A DNA stretch of 44,055 nt. It comes from Alectoria sarmentosa (taxonomy: Eukaryota > Ascomycota > Lecanoromycetes > Lecanorales > Parmeliaceae). Where the stretch lies: the NCBI GenBank assembly GCA_009733775.1, contig WOGZ01000278.1, forward strand, positions 1 to 44,055, given 5' to 3'. Below are positions 36,032 to 44,055 of the stretch, piece after piece; position 1 is the stretch's first letter, and each line of letters begins with the position of its first letter. Made by a program: the position numbers and the translations under genes. The notes under the pieces are model-generated. The model saw nothing but the letters and a program-made list of their open reading frames with translations. It ran no database searches and was not told where the DNA came from.

Positions 36032-37079
36032 TTTGACGATTTTGATAATATCGATATAATAATTTAATTAATACTTATTTTAATTTACAATTTAAAAAAA
36101 AATTAAAAAAAAAACGAATAATGAAAATATATATAATTTAAACGTATTCAAAATAATAAATGTTTTGAAATCGTTATATAATTTCGTTTAAAATATATTT
36201 ATATAATTCGTTTTTATTAAATAAAATATTATTTTAAAAATATTATTCAATATAATCGTTATAAAAAAATCTTAAATTGAAATAAAATCATTAAATAAAT
36301 AAGTTTTCGTTTAATTTAAATTATATGAAAAAGTTTTAAAGCTTCATTAACGATTTTCGAAATTTATTAATATATTTATTAAAATTATCGTTATATTAAT
36401 TCAACGTTAAATTATTAAAACGTTGAAACGCGCGAATTAAATATTTAAAATTTCGAAGAAAATAATTTTTTTTCAACTTAATTCACGCGTTATGAGCGTT
36501 AATTATATGTTCGATATCAACATAATTATTATTAATTACGCAAAAACGCAAAACGATATAAATGAGATTATGCGTTAATTTTCACGTTTTAAATTCAACG
36601 ATATCGTTGTTATTATCATCGTTATTATTATTAAATAATGAAATTTAAAATCGATATTTATTTTTCGATTCAATTTATTTTCACAAATTAAAGATTTTAA
36701 AAACGTTTTTTACGATTCGTTTTCAAATTATATAATTTATTAAATCGATTAATTTAATTACTATTTTCAAAACATTAATAAATTTTAATATTAAAGATTC
36801 GAATATAATAATAATAATAAATGTAATAATGAAAAATTTAATATAAAGAAAACGAAATTAATAATAACTTTAAAATTTGAATATTTTTTAAATAAAATAA
36901 AAAAAACGAAGCGAATAAACGTGCTTTAAAATTTATATCTGCTTTATTTAAATAATTAATATAAATTATATATATATTTACGATCGTAAAAGATAATTCT
37001 TTTAAGTCTCATATTAACAATTAACTTTTCAACGTATTAAAACGAAAAAATTTCGCGACTCATATTAATTTAAACGAGA

Positions 37080-37330
37080 AATGCTCGTTTTTAATTTAAA
37101 CAATAAATTTAAACGACGATCGATAAATTTGACACATTATTAATTAATTATTTTAATAAATTCGAGTTTAAATAACGATCGATAAATTTAATCTATCGTT
37201 AATTAATTTGTTTTTAATAAATTTTAAAATTAATAACTTTTAAGAGAATTGCTCGTTTCAATTTAAATAAAAAATTTAACAACGATCGATATAATTTCGA
37301 TATATTATTAATTAATTATTTTAATAAATT
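37080..37330. repeat. Imperfect tandem repeat near the 5' end of the Copia element
   Basis: Two copies, about 168 bases apart, of a segment running from (a/t)tgctcgttt through aatttaaa and acgatcgata to ttattaattaattattttaataaatt, with a partial third copy between them (about 37,160). It adjoins the terminal repeat at 37826 and may belong to the untranslated leader. Confidence 0.55.
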
Positions 37331-37825
37331 TTGAAATTAATTGCTTTCAGCGATTAAAACGTATTTATTAATTAATTTTCAATCGAATAAATACGTCGCA
37401 CGATGAGAATATGCATTAATTAAATATAATTTTAAAAATTTAAAGGCTGTTTTTTTCAATTAACGTGACGTTTCTATTAATTAAAATATATAATTTAATT
37501 TTCACGATCACGTCGTCGATAAAATTAACGTTTTTAACGAAAATTAAAATTCATTTAAGATTAACGTTTAAACGTATTTTAAGTCGAGGCTTCGAGGTGA
37601 TATTATTTCGTCGATATAATAATAAATCGAATGTCTTTTAACGTTTTAAGATTTTTGCGATATTTTATAATAATATATTCGCACAAAATATTTTTATAAA
37701 ATAAAAATAAAGTTTTATAATTTAAAATAATTTATAAATTGATATATGCAAAGTATATCGATAAAATAAATATTAAATTATTAAACGAAGCTCGGTCGAT
37801 CGAGTTTATAATTTAAAAGTAGATG

Positions 37826-37918
37826 TGATTAAGATGTTATATAAAATATGAAACTTATCAAACTTACATTCGACGACAGTCGAATAAAAAAAGTGAAACG
37901 AACTTAATTATTTCAACA
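37826..37918 (-). repeat. Terminal repeat of the nested Copia element (its 5' LTR)
   Basis: Partner of 29625-29717. The inverted repeat here reads attcgac-gaca-gtcgaat, still perfectly paired. Gypsy RNase H sequence resumes at the next base. Confidence 0.8.
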
Positions 37919-38160
37919 ATTATTAAGCAATTGAATCGTCGTTAAATTAAATAAATCGAATTTCTTTTTGAATTTAATTTCAAGATCTTATATAAATCGA
38001 GCACGCAAAAAACGAAATTCGATAATTTCATTTAAAAAATAAACGATTTATCAAAAAATGATAATAATGATCGTCGTAAATATCAACATCAAATAATATT
38101 AAAAAAAGAAAATTTAAATGAAAAAGTTAAGCGAGCAATAAATCTTGCTTTCATGTTATT
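37919..38160 (+). pseudogene. Chromovirus RNase H relic, right part and linker
   Basis: Directly after the nested element the + strand reads KQLNRR, then IEFLFEFNFKILYKSS, the Gypsy block '..KQLNRRQIRWAEFLSRFNFKIVYRPG', followed by a KNDNNDRRKYQHQIILKKENL-like stretch equivalent to the 'RLKHQHQTILKPENL' linker of fungal Gypsy pol. This shows that it is the same gene interrupted at 29619/37919. Confidence 0.82.
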
Positions 38161-38399
38161 AAACGAATAAAAAATTTTAATTTCGAAATTTGCATTAATG
38201 ATATATAATCTTTATGAAATAAATATTAATAATAAAAAATCATTAAAAAAATCGTTACTTAATGCCCCGAAATCTATTAAAAAAAAATTAAAAAAATCAA
38301 TAACTTTCATCACAACGTTTAATTTATTGATTGCGATGAAAAAAAAAATACGAAAAAGATAATATTATATAACGCATTATAACGATCAAAATCGTTAAT

Positions 38400-39320
38400 T
38401 AATTTAAAATTTCATATAATCTTATAAAATAGAGAACAAAATTAAAATTGAGCGACTGCGAAATTTATAATTAAATGCTTTATATTAATTTTCGATTATA
38501 CGTTTTAAATTATTTTAAATTCAAAACTAAAATTATTAAATATATTCACGAATTTTCATTAAACGAATATATAAAAAAATTATCGATTTATAATAAAGTG
38601 AGCTATTATTATTATTAATCAAAAATAATTAATACGATAATTCGATATATAAAAATTATCATATATATAAAAGATCGAAGGTTTATAAAAAAGATAAACA
38701 AAGTCTTTTAAAATTATTATTTATTTTTAATCGATATTAATAAAACATCTTAATGAATTTCATTATTTCATTATTTATTTATTTCAAATTTGATTATAAA
38801 TTCGAATATATAATAATTATCATAAACAAATTATTTAAAAAGAATTCTTTTATTTTTTTTATTTTTTAAAGATTAAAACAATAATATAAGTTTTTATCGA
38901 ATAAATTTAACGAAAAAAAAATTATTCGATCATTATTATATCGAATAGCGAGATTTAATTTATCGCTTATTTTTGAAAAAGACTTTATTAACGCATTAAT
39001 ATTAAATCAAAATTGTTTTTAATATTTTATTTTGAAATAAATAATTAGATAAAAAATGTTAATGCAACATTAAAATAATATTTATATATTTATGTTAATC
39101 ACAATCAAAATAATTAAATTGACTTTTTATCGATTGTTAAATTTAAAATTAATTTAAACAAAAATGTCTTTATGAGAATTGCTTCATTTTTAATTATTAA
39201 AAAATACATATTAAAAAAGAATCTTAAATCATCGACGTCGTGAAACATTAATTTCATTTAAAAATTCAAAAGAGAAATGATTGTTATTAACAAATTTATC
39301 GAAAAAATGAAAAACTTTCG
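38400..39320 (+). pseudogene. Chromovirus integrase relic
   Basis: In changing + frames, segments follow the order of a Gypsy integrase: an LLKLLFIFNRY...ILMNFI block (about 38,707-38,770; family 'LLKPLPIPNRYWQDISMDF'), YKFEYIIIIINKLFKK (about 38,800), ARFNLSLIFEKDFINALILNQN (about 38,947-39,013; family 'RG.QF.S.FW..LC..LGI') and KMLMQHxNNIYIFMLI (about 39,053-39,100). The catalytic residues cannot be verified because of RIP changes. Integrase would insert the cDNA into the host genome. Confidence 0.7.
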
Positions 39321-39719
39321 ATTGTTTTTTAAAGAAAAATTTAAATAATTATAAACATTGATGATAAAGTAAGCAAATCGTCATCGATTATTAATAACTT
39401 AATTTAGAAAAAAAAATATAATAATGTTAAATGTTAAAAACATTAAAATAAATTAATCGAATAAATCGTTAAATTATAAAAATAATAACTTTTTTAAGAT
39501 AATCAAAATCATTAATAATATAATATATAAATTGAAATTATTAAAAAAAATGAATATTTTTCTTATTTTTTACTTTTAATTATTATATTTAAATAATAAT
39601 AACTCATTATTAAATCAAATAAAATCGTCATTTGTTTTTATAAACATCGACGAGAAAAAAGCGAATCATTTCGTAAATGAAATTATTAACTTTTAAATCG
39701 ATAAGCGAAAAAAAAATTC

Positions 39720-39900
39720 GATCACGAAAGAAAAAGATTATTTAATATATAAATTCAAATGAATCGAATATATCGACGATTTTAAATAATATTTATACAC
39801 TCATATAATTGATTGTTCAAATTTGATAACGAACTTTTATTATTTTAATTTAAATAAATCAAAATCACATTCGTTTTTTCAAAGATTTAAAAATTAAAAA
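39720..39900 (+). pseudogene. Chromodomain relic at the end of the chromovirus pol
   Basis: The + frame reads KDYLIYKFK, a gap, LYTHIIDCSNLITNFYYFN and KSHSFFQRF, matching the layout of the C-terminal chromodomain of fungal chromoviruses ('YLVKWKGY...W.....L....LI..FH...P.KP...FF'). Chromodomains bind modified histones and steer insertion into heterochromatin, which fits the setting, though the copy is dead. Confidence 0.65.
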
Positions 39901-40096
39901 TCATTAATTATTATATTAATGAATAATTCTCGTATGCTCGTTTAAAATAATTAGATTAAAATTAATAAATTGAATTTTTATAATTGAAAAGATAATTTTA
40001 ATTTTATATAAAACATCGTTAATTTATATAATATTAACGAACTTTCAAAATATAAACAATTGCTTTTTTATTTCGTTATAAAAATATATCGAATTT

Positions 40097-40110
40097 AAAA
40101 AAAGAGATAA
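40097..40110 (+). other. Polypurine tract
   Basis: A purine run (aaaaaaagaga) ends four bases before the 3' LTR, where second-strand priming takes place. It supports the + orientation of the Gypsy element. Confidence 0.65.
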
Positions 40111-40335
40111 TGTTATGATTTCAACTTATCAATTTATCTTCTCAATTAATTTTTTTTAATACGCAACTCGATTAAATTTAACGCGATTTAACACTTAACG
40201 TCGATAACGCATTAACGTTAAATTTTAACGTTTATATACTTTTTAACATTAATATATACTTATAACATAATATAATTAATATTTTATTTAAATCATATAT
40301 AAATGTTATTTTAATTCAATATACAATCTTTAATA
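40111..40335 (+). repeat. 3' LTR of the chromovirus
   Basis: Begins tgttatgatttcaac and ends tctttaata, where the left copy ends ttaaca (C-to-T). Aligned throughout with 25112-25337, including the atttaacgcgatttaaca core. Confidence 0.82.
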
Positions 40336-43300
40336 AATGTTTTCTTTTTTAAAAATTTATTTTTAAAAATACTTTTAAAATTTATAATATATTTTATTAA
40401 TTTATGTTATAAAATTTTATTAATATTAAAATATATATTGTTATTATATATTAACGTAATAATTAATAAAATTTTAATTTAATTATTTTATTTATAATTA
40501 TAATAAATTCGTAAATAATATTTTAAAATCTAATTTTACTTTCAATTTAATTATTTATTTAAAAATGAAACGTAATATTAAATTTACGTTTCGCATTTAA
40601 ATGTTAATATAACATTATTTAAAATTTGTTTATAAATCACAAATCTCGATTCAAAATCAAATTACGCATTATATTTCATAATAATACGAATTTTCGTTTT
40701 AAAATATTAACAAATTTATTAATTTTTAAATGTTTTTTTATTATTATATACGTTACGTATTTTATTAATTTATTTATTAACATTAAAATAACATTATAAA
40801 TTTTATTAATATATAAATTTTTCGAAAATGAATTTTACGATAAATATTAACATTATAATATAAAAAGATTTCACATTATTTAATAATATTAATATTAATT
40901 CGTTATAAAATTTATAACAATAAATTCGCATTTTTTAATAATCGAGATAAATGAAAATATAATTTATTATATCACATATTATATTTATTTAATAATATTT
41001 AAATTTAATATTCTTTTTTAATGCGTTTACGAGAATAATATTTAATATTAATGTTATTATAATTTATATAAAAGATTTTTTCCTTCGCAATTAAATTATT
41101 AAAAATATAAAAGACGAAATTACGACGTAATAATTTATTCTTATTAATTTTTCGTTTCGAAAGTTTATTTTATTTAATAATACATTTTTTAACATTATTT
41201 TTTATTCGCAATAAAAGCGTTTTTACGTTATAATTTAAATAATTATACGATTATTAATTTTTATAATTTTAAATAAAATCTTTTCGATTTTGAAATTTAA
41301 TAAACTTAAAATCGAAACGATATAATAATAATTAAAATGTGTGTTTATTTATTTAGCATTTTTTTTTATTTAAATTTACAATTTGAATATTTACGATAAT
41401 AATATTATTTAATTATTATTTAATATTACGAGTTAATTTATAATAAATACGTTTTTATATTTTTATAAATTAAATTAATATTTTGAATTACGAAATTTAA
41501 TTCGCGAAATAAAATAATAATAATTTTCTATTTTTTCTTAATATTCGATTTAATAATAATAATTTTTTTTTATAATATATACGTAAAATTGAATTTATTT
41601 TTACGATATTTAATTATAAAATTAAATATAATTAACTTTTCAATTTAATAAACTTATTTCGCATTAAATTTTTTTATCGTTATAAAACAACGAAAATTAT
41701 TATAATTGAAAATTATATAAATAAAATACTTATTTTTTTATAAATAATATTTTTAATTTTTAAAATTTAATATTATCGCTTATAAATTCTTATTATATAC
41801 ATTTTAATAAAATTTAATTTTTTTAAATTTATAATTAAAAAACGTGATTTAATGTTATTATAAAAATAATTAATTAATTAATTAAATATATCGTTTATAT
41901 TTATTTTAAAAGTATTTATTTTAAAAATATTTATTTTAAAAATATTAAATTTTTTAATAAACGACGATTTTTAATAATAATATTATAAAATGAATATAAT
42001 ATTAAATATTTATTTTAAAAGTTTTCAAAATCTCGAGCATTTTTTCAATAAATATAAAAAATAAATTAATATCGTTTTTTTTTTAGTTTCTCGCGTAATA
42101 TTAATTAAAAACGTAAATATTTATAAAAATTCTTTTACGAATCGACGATAAAAATTTGTAAACTTTAGAAAAATCAATATATTTTTAACAAATTTTAATT
42201 TTGATCATTCAATAATGATTTTAATACGCGTTAATTTCATTTAAATACTACGTTTATTTATAATAAATTTCAAAAAAATAATTTCATTACGATTAAAAAC
42301 GTATTTCGATAATTTCGTATAAAATTAATGCTTTAATAACGTATATAACATTATTCACACGTGTTTTTAATATAAATTCTTTATTTGAAAATAAATTAAT
42401 ACGTTATTTAAATATATCACGCAAAAAACGTCAATATATAATTTAAATATTTTATTTACTTATATTTCATTTATTGCGAAAGCATTTACGAGATTAAATA
42501 ACATTATTTAATATTTAAATTAATTATAACGAATTCGAAAAGCGATTTTTTATTTATTATTTTTTCGAATTTATATTTTATAATACGTATTATAAATATT
42601 AATTTTAATAAAATGTTTCGCATATGCGAATCTTTTTAAGATTTTTGAAAATAACGATAATAAGTAATTGTTTTTAATAATTATCTTATTAAGCTTTTTA
42701 TAATTAATATATAATCGTAATAAATAAATAATTTTCTTAATAAATATTATCGTTAATTAATTTAATTATTTGAAAATCGAATTCATTTTTTTAAAAATAA
42801 TTTTTAAATAATTTTTTATTATAACGAGTTCATTATACGATATATCATAAATTAAATCGCTTTTAATTTTTTTTTTTAAAACATTTCTAATAAATTTTTA
42901 AATTGTTTAAATACGTTAAAATAATTTAATTACGTAATATTATATCGCATAGTTTTATCGCAATTATTTTCATTATTTTCAAAATAAAATTTAATATAAA
43001 AATATAATATACGTTTATTTTATTTTATATTTAATTGTTTTATTGATTAATAACGTGAATAATTTAATATTTATTATTACGATTTTTTTTTTTTTTTTAT
43101 TATTTATAAAAATTCGCGATAAATTTAAAGTTTTTCGCGTTAATAAATATTATATTCGATATTATAAATTTAAAAGAAATCAAAAATAAGATCGTGTTCT
43201 CGCATATTCACGATATACGTTTTTAAAATATATTTTCATTTTTTGTCTCGATTATCGACGAGATTAAATATTAAATTATACGTTTTATATAAAAATATAC

Positions 43301-43957
43301 GATAATTATTAATAATACGCATTATTATTAACACATATTTAAATTTAAAAATCTGCGTTTTTTCTATAAAAGATTGCGATATAAAGATTTTTTCGTTATT
43401 AATATTAATTAATGTATTTTTTTTACATTTATTATTTGACGTAATTATTTCTTTTTTTAATATTAAAAAGCAAAATCGTTATTTAATAAACAATATATTT
43501 AATAATATAGCGATAAACATTAAATTTTTTTTTTTATTAAAAATTGAATTACATATTTGATTACTCGTAATAAAATTTAAATAATTAAATAAGTTTTTAA
43601 AATATCTCTTTTGTTAATAATTTTAACATTTAATTTCAATAAAAAAAAGTTATATTTAATTTTAAAATCGTCGTTTTTGAATTTACTGCGCGTAAGTTTT
43701 TAATTTTACGACGTCGAAAAAATTGAATTTTTTTTAATTTTTTTACTTTTTAATATATTATTTTTAAAATATCGCATATTAATTAATTTTATTTTAAATA
43801 TTTATTTTTTAAATTTATTTTATAAATAAAATTAAAAATAAAATTTATATTTATAAAATTTATATTTTTTTTATATTAAAAATATTTAATTATTTAAAGT
43901 AATTTTAAAGTTTTTAATATTTTTTATATTTTTTATAATTTAATTATTTTAATTATT
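40336..43957. other. AT-rich, RIP-degraded block, no readable gene
   Basis: About 3.6 kb of A/T with CpG-restricted C. No LTR partner, RT motif or open frame over 60 codons was recognised. It contains (aataat) and (attaatta) simple runs. Confidence 0.7.
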
Positions 43958-44055
43958 TTAATTTTTTTAATTTTTTTAATTTTTTTAATTTTTTTAATTT
44001 TTTTAATTTTTTTAATTTTTTTAATTTTTTTAATTTTTTTAATTTTTTTAATTTT
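43958..44055. repeat. (AATTTTTTT)n 9-bp array at the window end
   Basis: About 11 near-perfect units running off the end of the window, preceded by shorter aattatttt variants. Confidence 0.9.

Larger units (their letters stand above)
29625..37918 (-). mobile_element. Nested Ty1/Copia element, dead
   Basis: 93-bp direct repeats with TG...CA ends (29625-29717 and 37826-37918) bound 8.3 kb inserted in the Gypsy RNase H. Flanks are attact on the left and attatt on the right, a 6-base match but for one C/T. The minus strand carries a Copia RT (33830-33500), and a 107-codon Asn/Lys-rich frame at 36031-35708 sits where a gag-like region would be. Read on the minus strand, the terminal repeat begins tgttgaaataa and ends cttaatca. 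8.3 kb is long for Copia; tandem repeats at 29,880-31,260 account for part of it. Stops and RIP composition show it is inactive. Confidence 0.75.
25112..40335 (+). mobile_element. Ty3/Gypsy chromovirus, dead, interrupted by a nested Copia element
   Basis: Two 225-226-bp LTRs frame 15.2 kb. Subtracting the nested insertion (29620-37918) leaves about 6.9 kb, the right size for a Gypsy element. Order on the + strand is LTR, gag with zinc knuckle (27307-27350), RT (28435-28920), RNase H (about 29100-29620, resuming at 37919), integrase (about 38400-39320), chromodomain (39720-39900), polypurine tract and LTR. Flanking pentamers are gatat (25107-25111) and aatgt (40336-40340), which fit one original gatgt changed at different G residues. 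The gag-pol-chromodomain order identifies a chromovirus. Stops in all domains show it is inactive. Confidence 0.88.

Noticed and set aside
8831..44055. AT-rich block as mitochondrial DNA or a bacterial AT-rich genome
   Set aside because: Contains LTR retroelements with RIP-type decay and abuts spliced nuclear fungal genes; no mitochondrial genes or tRNAs seen.
8831..44055. AT-rich block as a centromere
   Set aside because: Fungal centromeres can look like this, but nothing in the sequence distinguishes it from ordinary RIP-degraded heterochromatin; CENP-A mapping would be needed.
43958..44055. End-of-window array as a telomere
   Set aside because: The unit is AATTTTTTT, not the fungal TTAGGG-type repeat, and no G-rich strand is present.
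1..44055. tRNA or rRNA genes
   Set aside because: No cloverleaf-compatible segment with A- and B-box sequences and no rRNA core sequence was recognised by eye in the island or the AT-rich blocks.

Overview
The window looks like part of a filamentous ascomycete genome (Pezizomycotina) shaped by repeat-induced point mutation (RIP). A GC-balanced island of about 7.5 kb (roughly 1,250-8,820) holds spliced genes. It lies between very AT-rich blocks (1-1,240 and 8,830-44,055) in which most surviving C residues are in CpG and CpA/TpG is strongly depleted. Introns are short (48-87 bp) with gt...ag ends and ctaac/ctgac/ttgac-type branch points, as in Pezizomycotina. The lineage is inference; AT-isochore fungi such as Leptosphaeria or Venturia are the kind of genome it resembles.

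Gene island. Left to right: a UstYa-family (DUF3328) oxidase-like membrane protein (1832-2643 +), a GNAT acetyltransferase (2743-3513 +), a membrane-anchored tyrosinase-family protein (4884-3634 -), a 1.2-kb divergent intergenic region with a small 36-bp tandem repeat, a five-exon fungal rhodopsin-like 7TM protein (6149-7461 +), and a broken HET (heterokaryon incompatibility) gene remnant (8705-7980 -). Exon structures were worked out by hand from reading frame, splice signals and family motifs. UstYa plus tyrosinase is the enzyme pairing of dikaritin-type fungal RiPP clusters (ustiloxin, phomopsin). No precursor peptide gene with a signal peptide and Kex2-separated repeated cores could be found, so this is at most a partial, orphan or trans-acting RiPP-like locus.

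Repeat blocks. The 35-kb right block is mostly dead LTR retrotransposons. (a) A Ty3/Gypsy element has LTR-like repeats at 14804-15080 and 20475-20757 and a reverse transcriptase relic at 17108-17640. (b) A pair of ~186-bp direct repeats (21651 and 24679) encloses about 3 kb of unknown content. (c) A chromodomain Ty3/Gypsy element (chromovirus) runs 25112-40335, with 225-bp LTRs, gag zinc knuckle, RT, RNase H, integrase, chromodomain and polypurine tract all recognisable on the + strand. (d) Inside its RNase H, an 8.3-kb Ty1/Copia element on the - strand (29625-37918) is bounded by 93-bp TG...CA direct repeats; Gypsy coding resumes directly after it. All are riddled with stops, and the catalytic Asp codons of both Gypsy RTs have changed to Asn by G-to-A. 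The remaining AT-rich stretches (1-1240, 8830-14800, 40336-44055) hold simple repeats and no readable genes.
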